Source of the DNA: Planctomycetota bacterium
GTDB lineage: Bacteria; Planctomycetota; Planctomycetia; Pirellulales; Pirellulaceae
Reading direction: 5' to 3'
Length of the DNA stretch: 64,000 bases
Assembly: GCA_016872775.1 (NCBI GenBank)
Contig: VGZA01000024.1
Location: 1 to 64,000, forward strand
Notes under the pieces: generated by a model
The model's input: the letters and a program-made list of their open reading frames with translations, nothing else
Told to the model about the DNA's origin: nothing
Database searches by the model: none
Shown here: piece by piece, positions 53,125 to 62,432 of the stretch
Numbering within the stretch: the stretch's first letter is position 1
Layout of the letters: each line of letters starts with the position of its first letter
Position numbers and translations under genes: made by a program

Positions 53125-53685
53125 ATGCAGATCTACACGCGGACCGGCGACGACGGTACCACGGGAGTTTTCGGCGGCCCTCGTGTGAGGAAGGACCATC
53201 CGCGTATCGAGGCGTACGGTACGGTGGACGAATTGAACGCCACACTTGGGCTGGCTCGGTCGCACACAGGGCAGGGTGAATTCGAGGATCTGCTGCGGGA
53301 AATTCAGAGCGAACTATTTGATGTCGGGGCGGAACTGGCGACGCCCGATCCCCAGGCGCACGGTCTGGTCAGCGTGGGAACGTCGGAAATCGAACGTCTC
53401 GAGAAGACGATCGACCGTTGGCAGCAGGTCTTGCCTCCCTTGACCAAGTTCATCTTGCCGGCGGGAACGCCGTTAGCCGCCGCGCTGCACCTTGCCCGAA
53501 CGGTCTGCCGACGGGCCGAGCGGGAAGTGATCGGTTTTGCGCAAGCGGAACCCGGGGCGCTCCGCGAGGCGCTGATTCAATACCTGAATCGGCTGGGCGA
53601 CTTGCTGTTTGTGCTGGCGCGGTCGGCGAATTACCAGGCGGGACGAACGGACGAGCTATGGCAAAGGAGCTCCAACCGCCGCTAG
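53125..53685 (+). CDS. ATP:cob(I)alamin adenosyltransferase, PduO type
   Basis: Enzyme of 186 aa that adds the adenosyl group to cobalamin. The N-terminal ATP site YTRTGDDGTTGVFGGPRVRK and YGTVDELNATLGLARSH are intact, as are FILPAGTPLAAALHLARTVC and RRAEREV, which carries the Arg important for ATP binding. Length is normal for the family. Neighbours give no hint of the B12-dependent enzyme served. Confidence 0.94.
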   Translation: MQIYTRTGDDGTTGVFGGPRVRKDHPRIEAYGTVDELNATLGLARSHTGQGEFEDLLREIQSELFDVGAELATPDPQAHGLVSVGTSEIERLEKTIDRWQQVLPPLTKFILPAGTPLAAALHLARTVCRRAEREVIGFAQAEPGALREALIQYLNRLGDLLFVLARSANYQAGRTDELWQRSSNRR

Positions 53686-53951
53686 CAGGGGATCTTTACG
53701 ACTTGACCGGCCGACGCTACATTGGGGCCACAGAGTATCGCGGCCTTGCATCAGGCATATCGGGTACCCTTCTGGTAGCAGGGGCGTGGTAACGTTCCTT
53801 TGGGTTGTGGGGGTTTCACCGCATGGCGGACCTCGAGTGTGCAAAGATTCGAGAGTTTTGACAACTCGATGGTTGGGACTATTGGCGACGCGATGGGTGC
53901 AGAGCATCCGTACGCTATGTCGTCTTTTCCTTTTGGCGGAAGGGAACTCCT
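53686..53951 (+). promoter_or_regulatory. Upstream region of amt with candidate promoter
   Basis: TTGACA at 53858-53863 and TATTGG at 53880-53885, spaced 16 bases, form a moderate promoter about 65 bases upstream of the amt GTG. The -35 lies within a small dyad, GAGTT-TTGAC-AACTC (53854-53868). No sigma54 -24/-12 pair with correct spacing was found. Confidence 0.4.
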
Positions 53952-55406
53952 GTGAACAAGTTAAAGCGTTGGTCTATTCTGTTATGCGCTGCGTCATGGT
54001 GTTGGAGCGTCGCGGCGCCGTTACATGCCCAGGCCGAGGTCGGAAAGCCTCCCGAGATCACGGTCGAGTCGGTGAATGAAGCGGCGAGCAACGCCGCGAT
54101 CGCGGGTCACAACGCCTGGATGATGACTTCCTCGGCGCTGGTGCTGTTCATGACCGCGCCGGGACTGGCGATGTTCTATTCCGGTCTGGTGCGCAAGAAA
54201 AACGTCCTGGGCGTGATGATGCAGTGCGTGTTCCTGATGGGCCTGATGACGGTGATCTGGGGTCTGTATGGATACTCCTTGTCGTTCGGCGGTGACGCGA
54301 AAGCCACCGATGCCGGCGGTTTGGTGACCTGGATCGGCAATGGCGAGTACCTGGGGATGCAGAACGTGCAGCGGCATTGGGATGAGGCCAAGGGGGCGGC
54401 CGATACCCCGATGGAGACGCCGATTCTGCCTCGGCTGACCCATATGCTTTTTCAGGGAATGTTCTTTGTGATTACGCCGGCGTTGATCTGCGGTGCGTTC
54501 GCGGAGCGGATGAAATTCAGCACCATGGTTGTCTTCTCGATTCTCTGGGGAACGCTGGTTTATTGTCCGCTTTGCCACTGGGTCTGGGACGGCAGTTTGC
54601 TGGCGTACGGCAGCCCGCGCGCGATTATGGGCGGTGCGCTCGATTTCGCCGGTGGCACGGTCGTGCATATCAGTTCCGGAGTTTCGGCGCTGGTATGTGC
54701 GGTGGTGATGGGCAAACGGCTGGGGTTCGACAGTGAATCGATGCGACCGCACAATTTGAGTTACACCACGCTGGGGGCGGCGATGCTTTGGGTGGGTTGG
54801 TTCGGGTTCAACGCCGGTAGCCAACTCGCGTCCGACGGAGTGGCCGCCAGCGCATTTACAGCGACCCATTTCTCCGCGGCGGCTGGTACGCTCGCCTGGG
54901 CGGGGCTGGAGTGGATTATCCGTGGCAAGCCCAGCGTGCTCGGCGCATGTTCCGGTGCGGTGGCGGGTCTGGTCTGCATCACACCTGCGGCTGGCTATGT
55001 GAATCCGATGCCGGCGATGGTGATGGGGGTTGCCGCCGGGGCGGTCTGCTTCTTTGGCTGTACGAAGCTGAAAGCGATGTTTAATTACGACGACACTCTG
55101 GATGCATTTGGCGTGCACGGCGTCGGCGGGACGTTGGGGGCGGTCCTTACCGGCGTATTCGCCACGCGATCGGCGGCGGACGCCGCCGTTTCCGGCGGCA
55201 AGCCTCTGGGACTCGTCGATGGCAACTCCAGCCTGCTGATCGGCCAGATTGTGGCCGCCGCGGTTACCTGGGTCCTGGCATTGGTCGTCACGTTCATTCT
55301 GCTGAAGGTGCTCGATTTCGTGATGGGCCTGCGGGTCGCGCGGGACGACGAATTGCAGGGGCTGGACTTGAGCCAGCATGGTGAGGAAGGTTACATCTTT
55401 TATTAA
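53952..55406 (+). CDS. amt: Ammonium transporter (Amt/MEP/Rh)
   Basis: Membrane channel of 484 aa with GTG start. A signal peptide (LLCAASWCWSVAAPLHAQA) precedes eleven helices. Family marks are ALVLFMTAPGLAMFYSGLVR, the twin pore histidines in FAGGTVVHISSGVSALV and DAFGVHGVGGTLGAVLTG, and the cytoplasmic end DDELQGLDLSQHGEEGYI. A central segment at about 115-160 (GGDAKATDAGGLVTWIGNGE) is a longer extracytoplasmic loop. First of a three-gene nitrogen-sensing unit with the PII gene 96 bases behind it. Confidence 0.96.
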   Translation: MNKLKRWSILLCAASWCWSVAAPLHAQAEVGKPPEITVESVNEAASNAAIAGHNAWMMTSSALVLFMTAPGLAMFYSGLVRKKNVLGVMMQCVFLMGLMTVIWGLYGYSLSFGGDAKATDAGGLVTWIGNGEYLGMQNVQRHWDEAKGAADTPMETPILPRLTHMLFQGMFFVITPALICGAFAERMKFSTMVVFSILWGTLVYCPLCHWVWDGSLLAYGSPRAIMGGALDFAGGTVVHISSGVSALVCAVVMGKRLGFDSESMRPHNLSYTTLGAAMLWVGWFGFNAGSQLASDGVAASAFTATHFSAAAGTLAWAGLEWIIRGKPSVLGACSGAVAGLVCITPAAGYVNPMPAMVMGVAAGAVCFFGCTKLKAMFNYDDTLDAFGVHGVGGTLGAVLTGVFATRSAADAAVSGGKPLGLVDGNSSLLIGQIVAAAVTWVLALVVTFILLKVLDFVMGLRVARDDELQGLDLSQHGEEGYIFY

Positions 55407-55841
<435 letters not shown>

Positions 55842-55854
55842 TTCTGGCGGACCG

Positions 55855-58488
55855 ATGCCGTCCAATTCGAATTTAAATGCCACCGTCCTTTGTGCGAGGG
55901 AACATCTTGCTGCTGGGCGGGATAAACTTCGTGCCCAGCACCAGGCCGGCACACCGGGCGTCCAGCTTTGCGCCTCGATCACGCAGTTATTGGACGGCGT
56001 AATTCTCGACCTTTACGAAGCCGCCCTGGCGGAGATTGGTCCCGAATCGGAAAAGCTGCGTCGCCTGGTCGCGCTGGTTCCGTACGGTGGATATGGTCGC
56101 GCGGACGTGGCACCGTTCTCCGATGTCGACTTGCTGCTGTTGCATCCTGCGGACGCCGATCGCGAACTGGCGCCGCTGTTGCGCAAATTCACGCAGAACA
56201 TCTACGACAGTGGACTTGAACTCGGTTTCAGTCCACGAACGCCCGCGGACGCCTGCGCGATGGCGCTGAAGGATGTCACGATTTTCACATCGCTGGCCGA
56301 GTGCCGCCTGCTCAGCGGCAATTCCACGTTGTACGAGAAATTCTTCAACCAGTTCGGTCGCATGATGCGTCGCCGATCGCGCGCGCTGATCGAGCTGATC
56401 GTCAAGGCGCGGCGCGACGAACGGCGACAATTCGGTGAAACGAACTATCTGCTGGAGCCGAATATCAAGCGGTCCCGCGGCGGTTTGCGCGATTTGCAAT
56501 ATATCCGCTGGATCGGTTACGCATTGTGCGGAGAGGTGGAATCGGACAATCTGGTTCGCGTCGGACTCCTGTCCAAAGAGGATCATCGCGGGATCCAGTC
56601 CGCGCGGAACTTCCTGCTGCAGCTCCGCAACGAATTGCATTTTCATGCCGGCAAGGCCCAGGACATACTCACCCGGCACGAGCAGATCCGGATTGCGGGA
56701 CTGCGCGGTTTTGCCGGCTCCGAGGGGATGTTGCCGGTGGAACAGTTCATGCGGGAGTACTTCAGGCACACCAGTGAGGTGCGCTATGTGGCGGCCAATT
56801 TTGCCGCCATCGCATCGTCGCCTCGCGGCGCCTCGGATTGGTTCGAGGCACTTGCCAGCTACCGCATCGACGGTGATTTTCGCGTGGGCCCGCGCGGCGT
56901 GCGGGTCGTCGAGCGGCGGCTCGCCAAAGTCGCCCGCGACCCCGAGGAAATTCTGCGGCTGATGGAACTCGCGAATCTCACCGATACCCGCATCGAACAC
57001 CGCACCTGGGGAACCATCCGGGACGCCATGCTCAAATTCCCGGAAGTCGAGGTCACCGATCAGGCCAAGTCGCGTTTCCTGGCTCTGCTTGCCAAGCCGA
57101 CCCGCATCGGTGAACTACTGCGGCGACTGCACGAACTACGCGTGCTGGAGCGGTTGATCCCGCCGATGGCACATGCCCGCTGCTTGCTGCAGTTCAACGA
57201 ATACCACAAATTCACCGTCGACGAACATTCGATCCGCGCCGTCGAAATCGCCAGCGACTTCCGCGGCCACCCGGGAATGCTGGGAGTCGTGTACGACGAA
57301 ATCCGACGCAAAGACCTGCTGCACCTGGCACTGCTGATCCACGATCTGGGGAAAGGGTACGTCGAGGACCACAGCGAGGTCGGCAGACGGCTCGCTCGCG
57401 ACATCGCCGGCCGATTCTCGCTCAGCGCCCACGACACCGAAATCCTGGAATTCCTTGTCCATAAACACCTGCTCATGTCGCACCTGGCCCAGCGCCGGGA
57501 CATCAATGATCCGCGCGTGATCGTCGATTTCGCCGTCGAAACCGGATCGCCCGAAGTGCTCAAAATGATGTTCGTCTTGACCTGCGCCGATCTGGCCGCC
57601 GTCGGCCCGGATGTGCTCAACGACTGGAAACTCGGGATGCTCACCGAACTGTACCAGCGTACGTTGAACCAACTGGGCGGAAACCTCACCAATACCGAGC
57701 GCATCTCCGATCGCAAACGGGCCGTGCGCGAACGAATTCCGCTCGACTCCAATCGGGACTGGTGGGAGCGGCAGATCGAATCCCTGCCCTATTCGTATCT
57801 CGTCTCTTGCCCGACGGAGAGGATCCACGAGGAACTGTCCGCGCTGCAACGGATCGATCCGAACGACGCGGTCGCCTGGCATCGGTATCTGCCGGACCAA
57901 CAGGCGGTGGAATATACGATCGGCACCAACGAGTCGATCGTCGCGGGAATCTTTCATCGACTTACCGGCGTGTTCAGCTCCAAAGGCATGCAGATTCTCT
58001 CCGCCGAAATCAACACCCTCGCCGACGGTTTCGTGATCGATCGTTTCTTCGTCACCGATGGCGACTTTCGCGGCGAGCCCGATATCCAACGCGTCTCGGA
58101 AGTCAAGCAGGCGCTGGTCGACGCGCTGAAGAATCCTTCCGACGCGCCCCCCGCCTTTCGCAAGGTCTGGAGTTCAACGCGTCAGGATCGGTGGTCCGAG
58201 CCCGGTCGCATGCCGTCCCAGGTGCGCATCGATTGCACGACGTCGGAGCGGTTTACCATTATCGATGTTTTCACCCACGATCGCATGGGGCTGTTGTACG
58301 CGATCACGCGCACCTTGTTCCAGTTGGGCCTTTCGGTCGGCATCGCCAAGATCGGAACACATCTGGACCAAGTTGTCGACGTGTTCTATGTCACCGACTT
58401 TCAAGGTGCCAAAGTCACCGACGAACAACAACTGCAGCGGATTCGCGACAGGGTCATGCGGGCGATCGCCTACCTCGACGCAACCTGA
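55855..58488 (+). CDS. glnD: [Protein-PII] uridylyltransferase / uridylyl-removing enzyme
   Basis: Bifunctional nitrogen sensor of 877 aa. The nucleotidyltransferase site is GGYGRADVAPFSDVDLLLL near residue 80, with GLRDLQYIRW further on; the HD hydrolase site is LLIHDLGKGYVEDHSEVG near 495; two ACT domains for glutamine sensing are at about 690-760 (GIFHRLTGVFSSKGMQILSA) and 800-877 (DVFTHDRMGLLYAITRTLFQ). Start at 55855 is one option; ATG at 55831 overlaps the PII stop and is also in frame. Together with amt and the PII gene it makes a closed ammonium-response set. Confidence 0.95.
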   Translation: MPSNSNLNATVLCAREHLAAGRDKLRAQHQAGTPGVQLCASITQLLDGVILDLYEAALAEIGPESEKLRRLVALVPYGGYGRADVAPFSDVDLLLLHPADADRELAPLLRKFTQNIYDSGLELGFSPRTPADACAMALKDVTIFTSLAECRLLSGNSTLYEKFFNQFGRMMRRRSRALIELIVKARRDERRQFGETNYLLEPNIKRSRGGLRDLQYIRWIGYALCGEVESDNLVRVGLLSKEDHRGIQSARNFLLQLRNELHFHAGKAQDILTRHEQIRIAGLRGFAGSEGMLPVEQFMREYFRHTSEVRYVAANFAAIASSPRGASDWFEALASYRIDGDFRVGPRGVRVVERRLAKVARDPEEILRLMELANLTDTRIEHRTWGTIRDAMLKFPEVEVTDQAKSRFLALLAKPTRIGELLRRLHELRVLERLIPPMAHARCLLQFNEYHKFTVDEHSIRAVEIASDFRGHPGMLGVVYDEIRRKDLLHLALLIHDLGKGYVEDHSEVGRRLARDIAGRFSLSAHDTEILEFLVHKHLLMSHLAQRRDINDPRVIVDFAVETGSPEVLKMMFVLTCADLAAVGPDVLNDWKLGMLTELYQRTLNQLGGNLTNTERISDRKRAVRERIPLDSNRDWWERQIESLPYSYLVSCPTERIHEELSALQRIDPNDAVAWHRYLPDQQAVEYTIGTNESIVAGIFHRLTGVFSSKGMQILSAEINTLADGFVIDRFFVTDGDFRGEPDIQRVSEVKQALVDALKNPSDAPPAFRKVWSSTRQDRWSEPGRMPSQVRIDCTTSERFTIIDVFTHDRMGLLYAITRTLFQLGLSVGIAKIGTHLDQVVDVFYVTDFQGAKVTDEQQLQRIRDRVMRAIAYLDAT

Positions 58489-58519
58489 ACCGGCGGCAGT
58501 GTGCTCGGTCCTCGCGGCG

Positions 58520-59851
58520 CTATTCGTCGACCCTCTTCAAGTTTGGCAAGGCTTGCTTGAGCTGCTTCACCGCCTTGCTCGACACGTCCGGGCAGAACGA
58601 AACGATCAGTGACTTCAACTGCTTCAGCGATTTGAGATGTTCCAGCCCGGCGTCGGTGATCTTTGTCTTGCCCAAATGCAGCGATTCAAGGTTGGTCAGC
58701 GTCGACAGGTTCTTTAATCCCTCGTCCGAAATCTGCAGGTTGTCGACGTTCAATACCTTGAGCTGCGTCATCGAGCCCAGCGCGACAGTGCCGGCGTCGG
58801 TTACGCGCGTCGCCCATAGATTGAGATCTTCGAGTTGCCCGAGTGCCTTGAGCGTATCCAGGCCCGCGTCGCCGACAAGCGTCTCGCTGAGGTCGAGCAT
58901 CCGCAGGTTCTCCAGGCCCGTGAGCTGGGCCATCCCCGCGTCGCCCACGATCGTGCCGCGCAGACGAAGCACCTGAAGTTTTTTCAGTTCCGCAAGCGCC
59001 GCCAGGCTGTCGTCTTTGATGTTGGTGCGGAACAGCCAGAGCATGCGCAGTGATGTCATGTTGCGCAGCGGCGTCAGTTCGGAAACGGCCGTATCGTCCA
59101 GTCCCAGATATTCCAGTCGCGTCAGGTCCGCGATCCGTTGCAGGCCTTGGTCATCGACCTGCTTGCTCCCCAGCTTCAGATCGGCAAGGTTTTTCAGGTT
59201 GCCGATCGACTTCATCCCTTCGTTGGAGATCAGCGGCGATTCCTTGAGCGACAATTTGCGCAGGCTCTTGGATTGCGCCAGGTGGGCGATCCCCTTGTCA
59301 TCCACGTTGGTCTTGACCAGCGAAACCGACTTGAGCTTCGGCAGTTTTGCCAGATGGGCCAATCCCTCGTTGCGTACAGCGGTGCGCTCGAGATTGATAT
59401 CTTCCAGCGCCGTCAGACCGGCAAAATGCTGCAAGGCCTCGTCGCCAACCGTGCTGCAGTCGCTGATGTCGAGCTTCTTCAACTGTTTCAATCCCGCTAG
59501 GTGCTTCATGCCATCGTTGGTGATTTCCGGCTGGCCGGAAAGGACCAATTCAGTCAGGTTGGGCAGGCCTGCGAGGCACTCAAGATCCGCATCCTTGAAC
59601 TGCGTATCGCCCGGCTGCAGCTTGACGATATGCTTGCCGGACTCGTCGCGCCCGATCTGCGCCGCCAACTTCTCCACGGCGGCAATCGACTCCGCGTTTT
59701 CGTTCGCCATGACGGTGGCGGGTGCCACTTCGCGTCGACTCTGGCCCTCCGGCTCAGCGACCGGTGCTGAAGGCCCCGGACATCCCGCAGTCAATAGAAT
59801 ACAGATCCAGGCAAAAGCGGACCGGATCGACAGGTTGGCCGTTCGACTCAT
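58520..59851 (-). CDS. Leucine-rich repeat lipoprotein
   Basis: Protein of 443 aa. The N-terminus carries a lipobox (ICILLTAGC), so it is probably attached to a membrane by Cys23. After a Pro/Ala/Glu linker come about fourteen LRR units of roughly 24 residues, such as LKQLKKLDISDCSTVGDEAL and LENLRMLDLSETLVGDAGL, of the cysteine-containing/'GALA'-like type common in planctomycetes. No enzymatic domain. Likely a protein-protein interaction scaffold. It is convergent with glnD. Confidence 0.88.
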   Translation of the reverse strand: MSRTANLSIRSAFAWICILLTAGCPGPSAPVAEPEGQSRREVAPATVMANENAESIAAVEKLAAQIGRDESGKHIVKLQPGDTQFKDADLECLAGLPNLTELVLSGQPEITNDGMKHLAGLKQLKKLDISDCSTVGDEALQHFAGLTALEDINLERTAVRNEGLAHLAKLPKLKSVSLVKTNVDDKGIAHLAQSKSLRKLSLKESPLISNEGMKSIGNLKNLADLKLGSKQVDDQGLQRIADLTRLEYLGLDDTAVSELTPLRNMTSLRMLWLFRTNIKDDSLAALAELKKLQVLRLRGTIVGDAGMAQLTGLENLRMLDLSETLVGDAGLDTLKALGQLEDLNLWATRVTDAGTVALGSMTQLKVLNVDNLQISDEGLKNLSTLTNLESLHLGKTKITDAGLEHLKSLKQLKSLIVSFCPDVSSKAVKQLKQALPNLKRVDE

Positions 59852-59890
59852 CGCGGAAAATCTCCTTCATCTGATCGAGGAAACGATAGC

Positions 59891-60781
59891 CTAATCGCCT
59901 TCGCCATCCGACGCAAACCCTCTAGAGGCCAGCCATTCTTGATCCACAAACCGACGCAGGATGCCACGCAAGCAGATCGCGCAGGCCTCGTTGCGTTCCC
60001 CTTCGCTTGCCGGCGCGCCGGCGGCCCATTCGAATCCACCCCAATGCAGTCGGAACGCCCCTCCGAGCGATCGTCCCACGGCATTCACTCGCTCGCCGGC
60101 CCGCAGCGCCCACAAGGTGCCGAACAGGTCGCGATAATCCAACCAGGCACGATCGAATCGCGACCGCTGCGCGCGGTCGGGCAAGCCACGCTGTAAAACC
60201 CAGATCGCAGCCAACAACAGTATTCCCGGCAGGATGCTGCGTCCCTCGGAACTCCCCTGTAACTGCCGCACAGCTTCCTGCACCAACATCAGATCGGGCC
60301 ATGGAAAATACGGAGCCAGAAAGATCGCTTGCGCCGCCATCAGCGCGGTGTGGCTCCATCGAAATGCGGTCGGCAGATAATTGAGCCAGGTCAACACAAC
60401 AAGTGCGATCAGAAACCACTGTCGGGCAACGTGCAACTGAATGGGACGCCCTAAAAACGCTGCGCCTGCGGGCAGAACCAGCACACACCACAGTGAAATG
60501 ACAATCCAGTTCCAGGCAACCTGATGAGGACGTCGCGCGCCCCAGACCGCCAGGGTCGGGCAGAGTGTGAGGCAGCCAGCCAGGTACATGCCGATTTCGC
60601 GGTTGCTCGAAGGTTGGCCGACCAGGAGCAGCGAACTCAATCCCGCCACACTCCAGGCCACGACCGCCCAAATGGCCGGGCCGATCAACGTCGTATCGGC
60701 AACCAGCGTCCACAAACGACGCCGCCAGATTAACAGTCCCGCCAGACAAGAGCACCAGACGACGACGCTTGCCATTGCCAT
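59891..60781 (-). CDS. Multi-pass membrane protein of unknown function
   Basis: Protein of 296 aa with about six hydrophobic helices in the first 200 residues (SVVVWCSCLAGLLIW, IWAVVAWSVAGLSSLLLVG, WFLIALVVLTWLNYL and others). The remaining 95 residues are cytoplasmic and contain DYRDLFGTLWALRAGERVNA and WGGFEW, not known to me. It lies 39 bases upstream of the LRR lipoprotein gene on the same strand and may be cotranscribed. Confidence 0.65.
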   Translation of the reverse strand: MAMASVVVWCSCLAGLLIWRRRLWTLVADTTLIGPAIWAVVAWSVAGLSSLLLVGQPSSNREIGMYLAGCLTLCPTLAVWGARRPHQVAWNWIVISLWCVLVLPAGAAFLGRPIQLHVARQWFLIALVVLTWLNYLPTAFRWSHTALMAAQAIFLAPYFPWPDLMLVQEAVRQLQGSSEGRSILPGILLLAAIWVLQRGLPDRAQRSRFDRAWLDYRDLFGTLWALRAGERVNAVGRSLGGAFRLHWGGFEWAAGAPASEGERNEACAICLRGILRRFVDQEWLASRGFASDGEGD

Positions 60782-61135
60782 GAATTTGGGGAACAGGGGC
60801 AGAGGGTTACGGGTTACGGGTTACGGTGGAAGGGAAACGTGAACGGGGGCCACCGTGGCTGGGGCATCTTGCCCCAGCGCCCAAGGCACTGGCGGGGAAC
60901 GGGGAACAACGGCCGGATACGGCCGTTACAGGGTTAATACTAACGCAAAAAAACCAAAGTGAAACACGCTGATCCGTCGCCCTCTTCCAACGTAACCCGT
61001 AACCCTCTTCCCCGATTGTAGCGAATTTGGCGACCGGTAAATGTTGAGAAATGTCAACAATGCGTTTGGATTGTTCGCGGTCCATAACCCATATTTGCCT
61101 GGAGGCGATACCCGTCATCACCTGGGAGCGAGATC
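60782..61135. other. Intergenic region with dispersed repeats and a small dyad
   Basis: Besides the composite repeat at 60804-60903 it has a second GTAACCC pair at 60992-61005 and a dyad TGTTGA-GAAATG-TCAACA at 61042-61059 that could be an operator for the downstream small gene. A GGGAG ribosome site lies at 61124-61128. Confidence 0.6.
60804..60903. repeat. Dispersed composite repeat, copy 2
   Basis: Three GGGTTAC heptads (60804-60824) are followed by GTGGCTGGGGCATCTTGCCC-type sequence forming the hairpin CTGGGGCA-TCT-TGCCCCAG (60859-60877), then GGCACTG and CGGGGAACGGGG. The same elements occur in the opposite order and strand sense at 23806-23885. Confidence 0.85.
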
Positions 61136-61450
61136 ATGCGCCGACCGTATGCCAACTGGACATTGTTCGTACTGGCGATCGTCTTGGTGTTGAATTGGGT
61201 TGCCGAGTCCGCCAAGGGGCGCACGACCGCACGGTTGGCTTCCCAGGAAACAGGCGTGGAACCGGACGCGGAAAAGGGCCCTCTCAACGACGACCGTTTG
61301 TACGGATGCGAAGATCGAGCCTGTTCGTGCGACGCTCGCGATTACGCTGGCCCGACTTACGGCCGCTGGCACGCTCGGATTCGCGGCTATTCGGGAATTC
61401 CGGCCCGTGTCACGCCGTGGTGGCTCGGCGAGTGCGACAACGGCCCGTAG
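61136..61450 (+). CDS. Small secreted or anchored protein, unknown function
   Basis: Protein of 104 aa with an N-terminal hydrophobic helix (WTLFVLAIVLVLNWVAES) acting as signal or anchor. The mature part has four cysteines in CEDRACSC and GECDN and ends in TPWWLGECDNGP. The ATG has a well-placed GGGAG, which supports it as a real gene. No similarity recognised. Confidence 0.55.
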   Translation: MRRPYANWTLFVLAIVLVLNWVAESAKGRTTARLASQETGVEPDAEKGPLNDDRLYGCEDRACSCDARDYAGPTYGRWHARIRGYSGIPARVTPWWLGECDNGP

Positions 61451-61626
61451 GCGGCCGATAGGCCGGTCATAATGCCAGGCGGCCGAATGCTCGTGATGGT
61501 CGCCGCCGGCGTCTTCGGGAACCGGCAGTTTTGACTGAAGGCACTGCAGGAGCGGCGCCGATGAATCTAATACACTAAGCCGGGAAGACGGAGCCGACGG
61601 CAACGACGCGTTCCGTTTCAGGATAG
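61451..61626 (+). other. Transcribed-looking region before a strong terminator
   Basis: This stretch lies between the small gene stop and the terminator at 61627-61670. It is G/C-rich with several short complementary words (GCCGCCGGCG, GGGAACCGGC, CCGGGAAGACGG, GAGCCGACGGC), so it could be a structured 3' region or a small RNA. No known riboswitch consensus was matched. Confidence 0.3.
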
Positions 61627-61670
61627 AGGTCATAGTATGACGACGGAACGACGTACTATGACCTTTTTTT
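61627..61670 (+). terminator. Strong intrinsic terminator
   Basis: An 11-bp perfect stem (AGGTCATAGTA and TACTATGACCT) with a 16-base loop is directly followed by seven T residues. It is the clearest intrinsic terminator in the window and would end transcripts from the small secreted protein gene or from a small RNA. Confidence 0.88.
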
Positions 61671-61874
61671 GTTGACTGACGTCAGACCGATCCTAGGTGT
61701 CGTCGGTTCGATGTCAACTTTCTTTCCGGCAGATCGCCGGTCCATTGGATTCGCGCGCGTGTCTTTTTCGCGATTTTCAAGCTGTTTATCAGGTGTCGCG
61801 CGGGACTGTATCTGATTCGGTACCGTAGCTGCAATTCTCTCTTTGCCGTTGGCATGCAACAACCGTCAGGAGGC

Positions 61875-61961
61875 ATGCCGGTGATTCGAGATGGAATTCG
61901 AAACCTGCACCCGGTGCCAAGTGCATCCTTTCCCGGGCACCACGAGGAGAGACGAACATGA
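61875..61961 (+). CDS. Possible 28-aa leader peptide ORF
   Basis: ATG at 61875 is preceded by CAGGAGG (61867-61873), and the frame (MPVIRDGIRN and onward to a basic end, EERRT) closes with TGA overlapping the next ATG by 4 bp (ATGA). Good ribosome site plus stop-start overlap suggest translational coupling to the Gly/Tyr-rich protein. It has no signal peptide and may serve only as a coupling leader. Confidence 0.4.
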   Translation: MPVIRDGIRNLHPVPSASFPGHHEERRT

Positions 61962-62380
61962 GACACTGCATTTTTCTGTTGATCGCGGCTGCGGTCGTGA
62001 CGGTGGGAGTTCCAACGTCGCTGCATGCGGACCATCGGCATCCCAGGAACAACAACTGCGCGCCCTCCCGCGGGCCTGGCTACTCGGGAGCCGGCTGGCA
62101 CAAGCATGCCGGGAGCGGCTGGCATTCCTTTGCCGGAGACGGCTGGTACAGCGGCGGCGCCTATCATCCGCGGTACGATCACGATCGGTATGACTCGTTC
62201 CGCGGTCGCGACAACTGCTGGCACGATGATTTCTACAACCGCGGGTATGGCGGGGCCTACGGATACGGTTATGGCGGCGCCTACGGCTACGGCGGTCTTT
62301 ACGGCGTCGATCCGTTCTATCGATCGGGGCGTGGCGTCGAGCTGAACTCCGGCCGGTTTCGCATTCAGTTTGGTTTCTAG
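61958..62380 (+). CDS. Gly/Tyr/His-rich small secreted protein
   Basis: Protein of 140 aa: signal peptide MRHCIFLLIAAAVVTVGVPT with likely cleavage after LHA, then a His/Gly/Trp-rich part (GWHKHAGSGWHSFAGDGWYS) and Gly-Tyr repeats (GYGGAYGYGYGGAYGYGGLY). GAGGAGA lies 8 bases before the ATG. Composition suggests a surface or matrix protein, possibly metal-binding by the histidines. No family recognised. Confidence 0.75.
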   Translation: MRHCIFLLIAAAVVTVGVPTSLHADHRHPRNNNCAPSRGPGYSGAGWHKHAGSGWHSFAGDGWYSGGAYHPRYDHDRYDSFRGRDNCWHDDFYNRGYGGAYGYGYGGAYGYGGLYGVDPFYRSGRGVELNSGRFRIQFGF

Positions 62381-62425
62381 TGCCGCGGCGGGCCGGGCAG
62401 CGCAACCGCGTTCTATCGCGGCACT
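62379..62425. terminator. Inverted repeat between convergent genes
   Basis: AGTGCCGCG (62379-62387) pairs with CGCGGCACT (62417-62425) across a 29-base loop that is itself G/C-rich. It begins on the stop codon of the Gly/Tyr-rich gene and lies before the stop of the convergent DUF1501 gene, so a shared terminator is plausible. Confidence 0.5.
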
Positions 62426-62432
62426 GCGCTGC

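Noticed and set aside
53686-53951. Sigma54 promoter upstream of amt
   Set aside because: TGGC and TGC words occur, but the GG-to-GC spacing is wrong for a -24/-12 element.
57136-58089. Minus-strand open frame of over 300 codons inside glnD
   Set aside because: Antisense shadow of conserved HD and ACT domain coding sequence; no independent motif.
61451-61626. Cobalamin, c-di-GMP or fluoride riboswitch
   Set aside because: Conserved core words of these classes were looked for and not found in proper order.
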